A stretch of 64,000 nt of DNA from Mucilaginibacter ginsenosidivorax. GTDB lineage: Bacteria > Bacteroidota > Bacteroidia > Sphingobacteriales > Sphingobacteriaceae. Both the position numbers and the translations under genes were made by a program. The notes beneath the pieces are model-generated. The model had not been told where the DNA came from, did no database searches, and saw only the letters and a program-made list of their open reading frames with translations. How positions within the stretch are numbered: position 1 is the stretch's first letter; the number at the start of each line of letters is the position of its first letter. This document shows, one piece after another, positions 34,925 through 43,673 of this stretch. Location: the NCBI RefSeq assembly GCF_007971525.1, contig NZ_CP042437.1, positions 4,960,001 through 5,024,000 of the forward strand. Direction: 5' to 3'.

Positions 34925-36364
34925 CTAATAATACCTGCTGCAGATAACCTGTATCATAATAATAGCCGAATAAAACGGAAATAGCAAAACAGCCGATAAT
35001 AGGGTAGCTTTTAAGCGGGCGAACCTGTCGGTTATGGCATAAGCACTTACTGAGAGCGCGATAAAAGGAAAAATAGGAATAAGGTACCGCCCCTGCATAC
35101 CGCCGAGGGTTGGCGATTCGAGGGCTGTCCAGGTAACATATTGGGCCGATATAACCGCTATGGTGGTGAGGATGGCGCAAACCAGCAAAGCTACCCTGAG
35201 CCTGGTGTTGCCTTTGAAGCCCAGGCTGACCATGATGCCTAAAACAAGGCAAATGTACGCGTTGCGGTAATAAATATCTGGTAACTGCATATCGAGCCAG
35301 GCCAGTACGCCTACAAACATACGGGCTACGTTTTGTAATGCCGTTTTATCAAAATCAAAAAACATGCCCATGAACCTGAGGGGGTGGTGCAAAATGTACA
35401 ATACCTGTAATTTTGAGTTCAGCCTCATCTCGGCAGGTGCAAACCTGATCATGAAGCTGCCATGATTGATGATGAGCCAAAACGCCAGTACCGTAAAAGG
35501 GGTAATAATGCTAAGGGCTTTTTGCTTTGGGTTAAGCTTTAAAAACAGGAACAAAAATGCAAAGATGATATAAGGCGGTTTGGCAATGCCGATGACAGTA
35601 GCCAGGATAACCATGGTGTACAGCTTCCATTTGGGCCGATGGTTATCGCCGAAGGAAAAATCGTCTATAAAACCAACAAGTAAAAAACAACAGCTGATTA
35701 AAACAGCATCCTGGCTTACCGAAGCGAATAACGATACCGTCATCGGGAAAAGTAATACGATTAATAGTAAAATATTACTTTGCCTGGCCAGCGCCAGGGC
35801 AAAAAAACATAAGGTTACGCACAGCAAACCATTCAATATCCTCGAAAGGTATAACGTATTAATAATGCTTAAATGAAGCAACTTACCCACCCCAATACCC
35901 AGGGCCTGCATTAAATAAACAACCGGCGGGTAAATGGCCGTATTACCAAAATTAAAATATATGATGCCCGTGTGCCACTTTAAGTTTTTGGCACTATCTG
36001 TTTTAAGCGCCGCCACTTTTATACTGCTGTTGCGTGCAAGGGGGCTGTAAATATGATCGAGCTGGTAAATCCCTTTATCAACCCTGAAGCCACCCCTGTC
36101 GGGGTAAACTATAGCCGGATCTTTGGATATTGAATCGGCGGCGGTAATGGGGTGCGCCTTGTCGTAAACAAAAGTGGGTACAAATTCAAGCCTCGAAACC
36201 TGTTCGGCGCGGGCAAAATGGTTAGGCTCATCCGGGCTTTGAAAAGCCGGGGTTATTATGGCAATAATAACCACCAGCGGCACGGCATACAAAAGGTATA
36301 TGTAATGCAGGCGCCGCCGAAGGCTGTTGTAAAAAGTATTAAAAGTAAACATAGGTATCAGCAC
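34925..36364 (-). CDS. DUF2142 integral membrane protein
   Basis: A 479-residue protein with about eleven TM helices. The segment SPDEPNHFARAEQVS (about 43-57) is the signature of DUF2142, a family of GT-C-like polyprenyl glycosyl transfer or wall-polysaccharide membrane proteins. The acidic residues after the first helix would lie on the periplasmic side, as in GT-C catalytic loops. No glycosyltransferase genes are adjacent, so the substrate is unknown. Convergent with the VOC gene. Confidence 0.82.
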   Translation of the reverse strand: MLIPMFTFNTFYNSLRRRLHYIYLLYAVPLVVIIAIITPAFQSPDEPNHFARAEQVSRLEFVPTFVYDKAHPITAADSISKDPAIVYPDRGGFRVDKGIYQLDHIYSPLARNSSIKVAALKTDSAKNLKWHTGIIYFNFGNTAIYPPVVYLMQALGIGVGKLLHLSIINTLYLSRILNGLLCVTLCFFALALARQSNILLLIVLLFPMTVSLFASVSQDAVLISCCFLLVGFIDDFSFGDNHRPKWKLYTMVILATVIGIAKPPYIIFAFLFLFLKLNPKQKALSIITPFTVLAFWLIINHGSFMIRFAPAEMRLNSKLQVLYILHHPLRFMGMFFDFDKTALQNVARMFVGVLAWLDMQLPDIYYRNAYICLVLGIMVSLGFKGNTRLRVALLVCAILTTIAVISAQYVTWTALESPTLGGMQGRYLIPIFPFIALSVSAYAITDRFARLKATLLSAVLLFPFYSAIIMIQVICSRYY

Positions 36365-36457
36365 AAAACAATAGCGAAGCTAAGGATTATGCGCGAAGAA
36401 AAGCCGGGATGCTTAAAATCCTGCCCTTCAGACACCAGGCTTCAAGCTTTTTCAGCC

Positions 36458-36859
36458 TTATGCCCACTGATCTACAATATTCCTCAGATCGTTGGCATTA
36501 AGGGGCTTTACAATAAAGTCAGATACCTGTTCCATCTGTTTGGCGCGTTTAAAGTCGTCCTCGTCAATAGACGAGCTTACAATATAAATCAGTATTTTTT
36601 TGCCAAGGCGGGGTACCAGCTTAATAAATTCATCTAAAAACTGCCAGCCGTCAAGCACAGGCATGTTTAAATCAAGCAGGATCATATCCGGCAGATTGCC
36701 GATTACTTCAAGGCAATTATAAAAGAAATCGATTGCGACCTGGCCGTTATGAAAAAAAATAGTTTTTTCGGCAACTTCCGCTTTGGCAATAATGCGTTTG
36801 ATGGTAAACGTGTAGATATCATCATCATCTATCACACAAAGGGTGTTAATTTTTTTCAT
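36458..36859 (-). CDS. Single-domain response regulator (REC, Rcp1-like)
   Basis: A 133-residue receiver lacking an output domain: acid residues D11-D14, phospho-acceptor D63 (LLDLNMPVLDGWQFLDEF), a Ser of VSSSIDEDDF and a Lys in FIVKPLNA. Its start codon lies 14 bases inside the 3' end of the ethylene-receptor-like kinase gene, so it is translationally coupled and very likely that kinase's phospho-partner. It resembles the REC protein at 19279. Confidence 0.92.
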   Translation of the reverse strand: MKKINTLCVIDDDDIYTFTIKRIIAKAEVAEKTIFFHNGQVAIDFFYNCLEVIGNLPDMILLDLNMPVLDGWQFLDEFIKLVPRLGKKILIYIVSSSIDEDDFKRAKQMEQVSDFIVKPLNANDLRNIVDQWA

Positions 36860-38456
36860 TAAAAGTTATTTTAAATGTGCTGCCGCTGTTGGGCTTGCTT
36901 GTTACGGTTATTTGCCCGCCTTGCGAGTCGACCTGGGTTTTGGTTAAAAATAAACCAACCCCATGCGAGTCTTTGCGGTCATGAAAAGTTTTATAAAGGC
37001 CAAAAATCTTTTTTTCGTGTAGCGTAAGGTCAATGCCGATGCCATTATCGGTACATTCTAAAACAGTGTTTCCGTTTTCGTCCCGGTATGTTTTTAATAA
37101 AACCCTTGGCTCCACTGTTGGCTTGCGGTATTTTATGGCGTTATTTAACAGGTTCATCAGGATGCTTTCCAGGTAAATTTTAGGGAACGTAACCTCTTTA
37201 ACCTCAAACTGCCGGGTAATTACCGCGCGGTTTACAGCAATGTCCGATTCGATGATCCCCAAAATTTTGTCCGTTATCTCCTCAAAGCTTATCTGTTCGG
37301 CCTCTATAATCTCGTCTTTAATTTTAATGGCGTATGATAAATCTTCCAGGGTGGTATTCAATCCCTGAGAAATCTTTTTAATTTTTTGAAACAGCTCGGC
37401 ATTTTCTTCATCCAAAGTGCTTTCATCAATTAATGACGACACCAGCGAGATATTGCTGGCATGGTTACGGATGTTATGGGATAGGATGTGCGTAAAGTTT
37501 TTGAGCTGCTGGTTGTTTTTGGTAACCATTTCTACGGTTTTGTTTAACGAGAGCTCATTCAGCTTGTATTTATCTATATCCATAAACACACCTCTTAATT
37601 TGGCGGGCTTGCTATGCTCATCGTATAACATCTCGCCACGGGCGCGCACCCACACCCGGTTATTTTTGGCCGTTATCAGCTGCAATTCCAGGTCGTAACC
37701 TTTGCCGGTATCCTGGCACTCATTTATTGCCTGGGTTATTACTGTAAGGTATGGTTCGGGATAAAAGCGGCTGTAATCGTAAAGAGTAGGATCATAATCA
37801 TAAGGCAACTCGTGGATATCAAAAATAGTTTCCGACCAGGTGTTTTTGTTTGTAGCTAAATCCATTTCCCAGCCACCAAATTTGCCCATCCGGCCGGCTT
37901 CCAGCAACAGGAACTCGCTGGCAGCTAACTTTTTTTCGGCAATTTTACGCTCATTTATTTCCTTTTGCAGCTCATCTACAGATCGTAACGAAAGCACCGT
38001 GGGCATAATACGGTATAACGCATATACTGTTGTTACCGATACCATACCGGTAAGTAACCTTAACAACGCGCTCAGGCGGTACGCAGGCCACCAAAAAATG
38101 CCGGCATCTATCAAATGGGTAATGCCGCATAAAATAATAAACACAACAAACAACCAAAGTATTTTTGGAAAAGGCACATCCTTGCGTTTGGTGAGCAGGA
38201 CGATAAGCAACAAGGGGATTGCAAAATAAGATACCGCTATGAGCAGGTCCGAAAAAATGTACAGCCAGCCATGAAACTCGCTCCATGTGCCGCAATGCCA
38301 GCGGGCGGGCCAGTTGCTGGTGTCAAATATACCAGAAAAAAAATCCTTTACCTGTTGGTAAAGTCCTGCTTTGGCAATTGCCGCTTGTTGCACTTTGCCG
38401 CATTGGGCACCACAAACGCTATTCGCTTTTGATGCTAATGAATCTGGTCTAATCAA
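36846..38456 (-). CDS. Ethylene-receptor-like (ETR1-type) sensor histidine kinase with PAS domain
   Basis: A 536-residue kinase. Residues 62-155 contain three TM helices matching the plant ETR1/bacterial Etr sensor domain: FSDLLIAVSYFAIPLLLI with D70 and Y77, then FVVFIILCGITHLID with C110 and H114, the pair that binds Cu(I) for ethylene in ETR1 (C65, H69). TM3 ends LYRIMPTVLSLRS, as in ETR1. A PAS/PAC domain (about 185-298) and a kinase core with H327 in LSHNIRNHASN follow. The start is a TTG at 38456 (a GTG at residue 22 is also possible). REC gene downstream overlaps by 14 bases. Sensing ethylene or copper is inference. Confidence 0.85.
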   Translation of the reverse strand: MIRPDSLASKANSVCGAQCGKVQQAAIAKAGLYQQVKDFFSGIFDTSNWPARWHCGTWSEFHGWLYIFSDLLIAVSYFAIPLLLIVLLTKRKDVPFPKILWLFVVFIILCGITHLIDAGIFWWPAYRLSALLRLLTGMVSVTTVYALYRIMPTVLSLRSVDELQKEINERKIAEKKLAASEFLLLEAGRMGKFGGWEMDLATNKNTWSETIFDIHELPYDYDPTLYDYSRFYPEPYLTVITQAINECQDTGKGYDLELQLITAKNNRVWVRARGEMLYDEHSKPAKLRGVFMDIDKYKLNELSLNKTVEMVTKNNQQLKNFTHILSHNIRNHASNISLVSSLIDESTLDEENAELFQKIKKISQGLNTTLEDLSYAIKIKDEIIEAEQISFEEITDKILGIIESDIAVNRAVITRQFEVKEVTFPKIYLESILMNLLNNAIKYRKPTVEPRVLLKTYRDENGNTVLECTDNGIGIDLTLHEKKIFGLYKTFHDRKDSHGVGLFLTKTQVDSQGGQITVTSKPNSGSTFKITFNEKN

Positions 38457-38615
38457 TGTAAATTATCAGTTTTTCGCAACTGACAATTTACATTTTTTAT
38501 TTTAACTTACAATAGTTAAATTGAATTTAACTATTTGTTAATCAAGTTAATAAAATTGCTATTTATGAACAAAAAATATCAGGCTCCGGCAAAAATAACC
38601 GTCGTATTTACAGGT

Positions 38616-38996
38616 TTATTTTGCGGGGATGCTTTCCTTTTTGCTGGCGGTTGACTTAGGAGCAGCTATTTTGGCTGTTGTTTTGGTAACTTTTGCAGCC
38701 GGCGGCTGAGGTGTTGTTTCTTTAACTATTGGTAAATCCGGTGATTTAACTTCAACAACAATTTCCTTTGTTTTTTTTACCGGGGCTGCCGGTTCGTCTT
38801 TTTTGTCGCCTATTTTTGCCGAAATTGCTTTGGCCAGATTTTTTGAAGCCTTCTCAATTGCTTTGGTCAGGCCTTTCAATTCGGGCTCAAATTCGCTGAC
38901 GATGGTTTTTAACTGAGCTGTAAATTTATCGTTTAATTGTTTTTTAAGGGCCTTGCGGGCCTCTTTCGCTACTGATTTTACTTTTTTATCTTTCAT
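38616..38996 (-). CDS. Lys/Ala/Pro-rich, histone H1-like protein
   Basis: A 126-residue protein from ATG 38996; a longer frame from 39047 adds 17 residues of unlikely sequence. A predicted amphipathic helical coiled segment (KEARKALKKQLNDKFTAQLK) comes first, followed by a basic low-complexity tail rich in Lys, Ala, Pro and Thr (KVTKTTAKIAAPKSTASKK). This layout resembles phasin-like or histone H1-like nucleoid proteins of Bacteroidetes. DNA binding is an inference. Transcribed alone. Confidence 0.6.
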   Translation of the reverse strand: MKDKKVKSVAKEARKALKKQLNDKFTAQLKTIVSEFEPELKGLTKAIEKASKNLAKAISAKIGDKKDEPAAPVKKTKEIVVEVKSPDLPIVKETTPQPPAAKVTKTTAKIAAPKSTASKKESIPAK

Positions 38997-39316
38997 ATGT
39001 CGGGGATGGAAAAAATTCAGGTTGATCAAGAATTTTAATTTCGGCACAAAGGTACGTTAACTAAATGCTATTTTAATATTATGTTTATGTTAACAACTAT
39101 GATGTATGTTAAGTCAGTGTTATTATAACTCGCTGCCATTTAGCTGGTTAATGATTTCTTATGCATTGCAAAATTGCATTACTATACAGTAATCCCAAAG
39201 CGTCAACATTATTCAAATCACTATGTTTTAATTATGTACGACCTTTTTAAAACTCGGCTTTTTGAAAGCCCTTAGCTTATTCATAACTTAGCAGGCTCAG
39301 ATACTTTAGCATTAAA

Positions 39317-39790
39317 ATGACCATTAACGATTTAAATTCACTAAACCAGGTTGCCGAGTTCCACAGCACCTTCAAGCATCCAATTGTTGCAGCACCGGCC
39401 ATTCCGTCAAAGCAACGCAGCCAGCTGCGTATTGAATTGCTGGCCGAAGAGTTGAAAGAATTGCAGCAGGCCGTTGATGATAACAACCTGGTTGAAGTTG
39501 CCGACGCCCTTTGCGATTTGCAATATGTACTGGCCGGCGCGGTACTGGAGTTTGGCCTTGCCGCAAAGTTTAAGGAGTTGTTTGATGAGGTGCACCGCTC
39601 AAACATGAGCAAAGCCTGCAAAACTGTAGAGGAAGCTAACCAAACCATTGAACATTACCGCAGTACAACAGGTGTCGAGTCGCACTACAAAGAGGTTGAC
39701 GGGCTGTTTTTGGTTTACCGCACTGCCGATAATAAAACGCTTAAATCTATCAATTACTCGCCCGCAAGTTTGGGAGCGATAATAGGCTAA
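39317..39790 (+). CDS. MazG/HisE-like nucleoside triphosphate pyrophosphohydrolase
   Basis: A 157-residue all-alpha NTP-PPase. The metal-binding motif is seen as LLAEELKELQQ (E44-E48) and VADALCDLQYVLAG (D63, D67), which matches the EExxE-12-28-ExxD pattern of MazG and phosphoribosyl-ATP pyrophosphohydrolases. Family members hydrolyse non-canonical NTPs or PRA-ATP. There is no his operon nearby, so housecleaning is likelier than histidine synthesis. The rlmF gene follows 41 bases later. Confidence 0.85.
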   Translation: MTINDLNSLNQVAEFHSTFKHPIVAAPAIPSKQRSQLRIELLAEELKELQQAVDDNNLVEVADALCDLQYVLAGAVLEFGLAAKFKELFDEVHRSNMSKACKTVEEANQTIEHYRSTTGVESHYKEVDGLFLVYRTADNKTLKSINYSPASLGAIIG

Positions 39791-39831
39791 AAGCCAAAAC
39801 TATTAACTAACCGAACATTAAAATAAATATT

Positions 39832-40788
39832 TTGCCACAACCCACACCAGATAAGCCCGAAGTAAAAGAAACCATGCACCCGCGCAATGCGCACCGTATG
39901 GGATATGATTTTAATGCGCTTATAAAGGCGATGCCCAAGTTACGTGCCTTTGTTACAGTAAATAAGTACGAGAACGAAACTATCAATTTCTCGGATCCCG
40001 AAGCTGTAAAGTTGCTCAACAGGGCCTTGCTTAAACACCATTACCGGGTTGAGTACTGGGATATACCCGAAGGTTACCTTTGCCCGCCCATACCGGGCCG
40101 GGCCGATTATATTCATTACGCTGCCGATTTGCTGGCTACCACCAATGATGGGGTAGTGCGTAAAGGAAAAAAAGTGCGCGTACTTGATATTGGTGTGGGC
40201 GCCAATTGTGTTTATCCTATCATCGGGCACCAGGAATATGGCTGGAGCTTTATGGGGGTTGATATTGATGAGGAAGCCCTGGCATCGGCACAAAAAATAA
40301 TAGACCAGAGTAAGGAATTAAAAGCCGCTATTGAACTGCGCCTGCAAAAACACAAAGCAGATATTTTTACATTCGCTGTTAAACCGGGCGAACTGTTTGA
40401 TCTTACACTATGTAACCCACCATTCCATGCGTCTATCAGGGAAGCTGCCGAAGGATCCAAACGCAAATGGAATAACCTGGGCCTGAAAACAGGGAGGGAA
40501 GAACCTGTATTAAATTTTGGCGGCCAGAATATGGAATTATGGTATCCCGGCGGCGAGGCTGCTTTTTTAAAGCAAATGGCCACGCAAAGCACACGCGTTG
40601 CCAAACAATGCCTTTGGTTTACCACCCTGGTATCAAAAAAAGAGAACCTGCGTATTTTATATAATGCCCTGCAAAAAGCCGGTGCTGTCGAGGTGCAAAC
40701 CATCAACATGTCGCAAGGCCAAAAGGCCAGCCGCATTATGGCCTGGACTTACTTTACCCCGGAAGAGCAAAAGGAGTGGGTTAAGTAG
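39832..40788 (+). CDS. rlmF: 23S rRNA (adenine(1618)-N6)-methyltransferase
   Basis: A 318-residue SAM-dependent enzyme that methylates A1618 of 23S rRNA at N6. Motif I is VLDIGVGANCVYP, and the catalytic NPPF is at 195-198 (LCNPPFHAS). MHPRNAHRMGYDF and WDIPEGYLCPPIPGRADYIH match E. coli RlmF. The open frame starts at TTG 39832; the ATG at 39874 (MHPRN) is a shorter option. I keep the longer one because the first 14 residues look like protein and E. coli RlmF also extends past this point. Confidence 0.9.
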   Translation: MPQPTPDKPEVKETMHPRNAHRMGYDFNALIKAMPKLRAFVTVNKYENETINFSDPEAVKLLNRALLKHHYRVEYWDIPEGYLCPPIPGRADYIHYAADLLATTNDGVVRKGKKVRVLDIGVGANCVYPIIGHQEYGWSFMGVDIDEEALASAQKIIDQSKELKAAIELRLQKHKADIFTFAVKPGELFDLTLCNPPFHASIREAAEGSKRKWNNLGLKTGREEPVLNFGGQNMELWYPGGEAAFLKQMATQSTRVAKQCLWFTTLVSKKENLRILYNALQKAGAVEVQTINMSQGQKASRIMAWTYFTPEEQKEWVK

Positions 40789-40792
40789 TTCA

Positions 40793-40926
40793 TTAGTTCA
40801 CTTGTTCATTAGTTCATTGGTCTTTTCTGGTGGTTAGTTGTTAACCCGGTTGCCGATGCTGTCGAAAGCTTGTTGCCCGCTATGCCCGCGTTCCAATGAA
40901 CCAATGAACCAATGAACCAATGAACT
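40793..40926. repeat. Octamer repeats in inverted flanks
   Basis: TTCATTAG/TTCACTTG-type 8-mers at 40793-40817 and four exact tandem CCAATGAA copies at 40889-40922 lie in opposite sense around a roughly 70-base unique core. It sits directly after the rlmF stop codon, in the 412-base gap up to 41200. Confidence 0.6.
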
Positions 40927-40941
40927 TTTAATTGATATTCA

Positions 40942-41032
40942 AGCCCCTCTTTACTGCGAAGCAGAAGAGAGGGATGTCGGGCGTAGCCTCGACAGGGTGA
41001 GTCTTCGCCGACATGCGATGGTACAGCGTCCC
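40942..41032. repeat. Interspersed repeat, copy 1
   Basis: A roughly 90-base unit beginning GCCCCTCTTTACTGCGAAGC and continuing through GCGTAGCCTCGACAGGGTGA and CCGACATGCGAT. A second copy is at 45192-45284, identical in GCGTAGCCTCG and GGGTGAGTC and about 80 percent similar by eye overall. Confidence 0.75.
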
Positions 41033-41200
41033 CGGTTTTATGTTCCCGCAATCGGGTTCTTTTTCAATAACATTTAAACATTTCCTTGTCGTTTTTTAGC
41101 ATCTGCTGTATTTCTGCAATGTCGATTGCTTACATTGGTATGCAACTACAATCGATTGCGGATTGATTTAGATTTCTTAAAATTATAGTTTCTCACCACT

Positions 41201-42073
41201 ATGAAAAAAACTTTAGTGCTTACGCTTGGCTGCCTGGTTTTGGCTGGCCTTACTTCTTTTAATCCCGATAATGGCTGGGTTAAGCTTATGGATAAAAAGA
41301 TGAGCAAATGGACTATTTATCAAAGTTACCGGTTAACCTATCCCTACAAAGGCGAAGCACCAAAAGACGCTGATGGTAAAACGCTGCCGCCAATTGGTTA
41401 CGATAAAAATGAAGGCAATTTATTTTCTGTCGAGATGCAGCATGGCGAACCTGTATTGCATATCACCGGCGAGATATATGGTTGCATTTATACTAAACAG
41501 GAATTTCAAAATTACCGCCTCAGGTTGAAAACCAAATTCGGTACCAAAAAATGGGAGCCGCGTTTAAACGAACCTATGGATTCGGGTTTGTTATACCATT
41601 CGCAGGGCGAGTGTGGTGCCGATTATTTTCATGCCTGGATGTTATCGCAGGAATTCCAGGTGATGGAAGGCGGCATTGGCGACTACTGGAACGTGGGTAC
41701 CGCACACGCCACCGTGAGGGCCAGCAAACCCGACGGCGTGCCCAATTACGTGTTTAATAAAAACGCGGATAAGGTTTTCATGGGCGTAGGGGCACCTAAC
41801 CAGGGTTTTTGTCAGCGCCGGCAAAACTTTGAAAACCCCAAAGGCGAATGGAACACCATGGAGTTAATTTGCTATGACGATAAAAGTGTTTACATTGTAA
41901 ACGGCCATGTAGTAAATGCGCTATCGAACCTGGGCTACCAGGACGGTAAGGAAAGCAAGCCCCTAACCAAAGGCAAGCTCCAGCTGCAAAGCGAAGCCGC
42001 CGAAGTTTATTTTAAAGATATCCAGATTAAAAGTATTGATAAAATGCCGGAGGAGTACGCGGGGTTGTTTTAG
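41201..42073 (+). CDS. DUF1080 (3-keto-disaccharide hydrolase-like) secreted protein
   Basis: A 290-residue protein with a signal peptide (MKKTLVLTLGCLVLAGLTSF). The concanavalin-like jelly-roll fold typical of DUF1080 is visible: DSGLLYHSQGECGAD, SQEFQVMEGGIGDYWN, GEWNTMELICYDDKSVYIVN and LQSEAAEVYFKDIQIK at the end. This family binds or hydrolyses glycans (3-ketoglycosides) outside the cell. It is monocistronic; its TAG stop codon runs into a palindromic repeat. Confidence 0.9.
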   Translation: MKKTLVLTLGCLVLAGLTSFNPDNGWVKLMDKKMSKWTIYQSYRLTYPYKGEAPKDADGKTLPPIGYDKNEGNLFSVEMQHGEPVLHITGEIYGCIYTKQEFQNYRLRLKTKFGTKKWEPRLNEPMDSGLLYHSQGECGADYFHAWMLSQEFQVMEGGIGDYWNVGTAHATVRASKPDGVPNYVFNKNADKVFMGVGAPNQGFCQRRQNFENPKGEWNTMELICYDDKSVYIVNGHVVNALSNLGYQDGKESKPLTKGKLQLQSEAAEVYFKDIQIKSIDKMPEEYAGLF

Positions 42074-42159
42074 CCCCCTCTAAATCTCCCCCGGTAGGGG
42101 AGACTTTTGATATGCAAGTTTTTAAAGCCCTCCCTACCGGGGAGGGTTTGGGTGGGGCT
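42072..42159. repeat. Palindromic element between two convergent stop codons
   Basis: Arms of about 36 bases (42072-42107 and 42124-42159) form an imperfect inverted repeat: AGCCCCCTCTAAATCTCCC and its partner, containing the inner palindrome CCCCGGTAGGGG. The left end overlaps the TAG stop of the DUF1080 gene and the right end overlaps the TGA stop of the DUF5009 gene. A relative is at 61596-61696. Confidence 0.75.
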
Positions 42160-43310
42160 CACACCCTTAAAAACGTTTTCTTCTGATACAAATAATATAA
42201 AAACAGCCATTTCACCATTACAAAGGTAATGGCCATGGCCACGGCGTTAAACGGATCGCCTATGAGCTGGCCTATCCAGCCGAAGAAACCGTTGTTGGTG
42301 TAACTCCATTTAATGAAGTGCCCCGATACATAAATGAGGATGGAATTCATCCCTATCACCCTAAAATAAAACGACCATTTTTGGTAGCCCAGCACATCAA
42401 TAATATAGTAAAAGAAAGCCATCAGCAATAAGCTTAAACCGCCCACCTGCATTACAAACGAGCTGGTCCACAGGTTTTTGTTGATAGGGAAATCTAGGTT
42501 CCAAACCTGGGCGATGATCAGGAAAGCCACGCCGGTGATGGCAAGGATGGCTACTTTTTTCATTTGCGCCAGGCCTGTTTTTTTAAGGATGGTGCCGGTA
42601 ATAATACCCAGTAGCCCGGTACTTATGGCCGGGATGGTCGAGAACAATCCTTCGGGATCATGGATGCCTAAATATAGTTTTCCGGGCAGTATAACCCTAT
42701 CCATGTAGGATGCAAAATTGCCCTGCATGGTTAAATCGCCATGCGGATATCCCGGTGCCGAAGTGAATTTTAACAGCAGCCAGTAGCCTATAATAAATGC
42801 CCAAAACCAAACCATTTGCATGCGCTCGCTGCTGTACAGGTAAATAATATTGGCAAACATATAGGCTATACCTATGCGGCCCAGTACGCTTGCAAAGCGG
42901 ATCTCACTCACAGGCATAATTTTTAAGCCGTTGTTTACCACCAGGCCCAGCAAAACCAATATGAACGCCCTTTTTATAACACGCAATACCAGTTGCTGCC
43001 TGCTTTTTCCTTTTTCCAGCTCGCGGCCGACCGAAAATGGGGTTGATACGCCTGCCATGAACAGGAACAGCGGAAAAATCAGATCATATAAATGAAAACC
43101 GTTCCAATCGGGATGAGTAAACTGGTTGGCGATGGAGCCCCAGAAAGGCGAGCCCGTAGCTTTGGCCATGGTATGAAATATCTCTTCGCCACCCATAATC
43201 CAAAACATATCAAATCCGCGCAGGGCATCCAACGAGAAAAGCCTGGTAGGCGCCGAATTGATACTATCAGGCGCGGTATCGCCTGTAACGGTTTTTGCTT
43301 TGGCTGTCAT
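42159..43310 (-). CDS. DUF5009/HGSNAT-like membrane acyltransferase
   Basis: A 383-residue protein with ten or eleven TM helices. The segments FSLDALRGFDMFWIMGGEE and NGFHLYDLIFPLFLFMAGVS mark the heparan-alpha-glucosaminide N-acetyltransferase / NagX-like family, which moves acetyl groups across the membrane onto amino sugars. Conserved R, D and H positions are in the N-terminal segment. Convergent with the DUF1080 gene and separated from TruC by a long heptanucleotide repeat. Confidence 0.85.
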   Translation of the reverse strand: MTAKAKTVTGDTAPDSINSAPTRLFSLDALRGFDMFWIMGGEEIFHTMAKATGSPFWGSIANQFTHPDWNGFHLYDLIFPLFLFMAGVSTPFSVGRELEKGKSRQQLVLRVIKRAFILVLLGLVVNNGLKIMPVSEIRFASVLGRIGIAYMFANIIYLYSSERMQMVWFWAFIIGYWLLLKFTSAPGYPHGDLTMQGNFASYMDRVILPGKLYLGIHDPEGLFSTIPAISTGLLGIITGTILKKTGLAQMKKVAILAITGVAFLIIAQVWNLDFPINKNLWTSSFVMQVGGLSLLLMAFFYYIIDVLGYQKWSFYFRVIGMNSILIYVSGHFIKWSYTNNGFFGWIGQLIGDPFNAVAMAITFVMVKWLFLYYLYQKKTFLRV

Positions 43311-43400
43311 TATTTTACGGTTTATTGTGATGAACTAAAGATATAAAAAGAATAAACTAATTAAAATATTTTTTTTAGATGATGGACTTTTTAAAATTTA

Positions 43401-43564
43401 GTTGTGAGTTGTGAGTTGTGAGTTGTGAGTAGGTGAGTTGTGAGTTGTGAGTTGTGAGTTGTGAGTTGTGAGTTGTGAGTTGTGAGTTGTGAGTTGTGAG
43501 TTGTGAGTTGTGAGTTGTGAGTTGTGAGTTGTGAGTTGTGAGTTGTGAGTTGTGAGTTGTGAGT
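43401..43564. repeat. Heptanucleotide tandem repeat (GTTGTGA)
   Basis: Four copies of GTTGTGA, an imperfect break (GTAGGTGA, 43429-43436), then about 18 further exact copies to 43564. It lies in the divergent promoter space between the DUF5009 gene (minus) and truC (plus). An apparent 66-residue ORF across it only translates the repeat. Confidence 0.95.
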
Positions 43565-43589
43565 GAACATTATGTAAAATATGAAACCC

Positions 43590-43657
43590 AATCCAACTTA
43601 TTCAACCTAATCAACAAAATCCAACCTAATCAACTCAATCCAACTTAATCAACTATA
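43590..43657. repeat. Degenerate ATCCAACNTAATCAACNNA repeat
   Basis: Three degenerate units of roughly 19-28 bases built from ATCCAACTTA, ATCAAC and TCAACCTA follow the heptamer tract directly and end 17 bases before the truC start codon. Confidence 0.7.
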
Positions 43658-43673
43658 TCCCTACCTTTACCCG

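Noticed and set aside
43401..43564. CRISPR array
   Set aside because: Units are seven bases with no spacers, and no cas genes are present.
43391..43591. 66-residue ORF with NSQLTTH repeats
   Set aside because: It is only a translation of the GTTGTGA tandem repeat, which keeps one frame open by chance.
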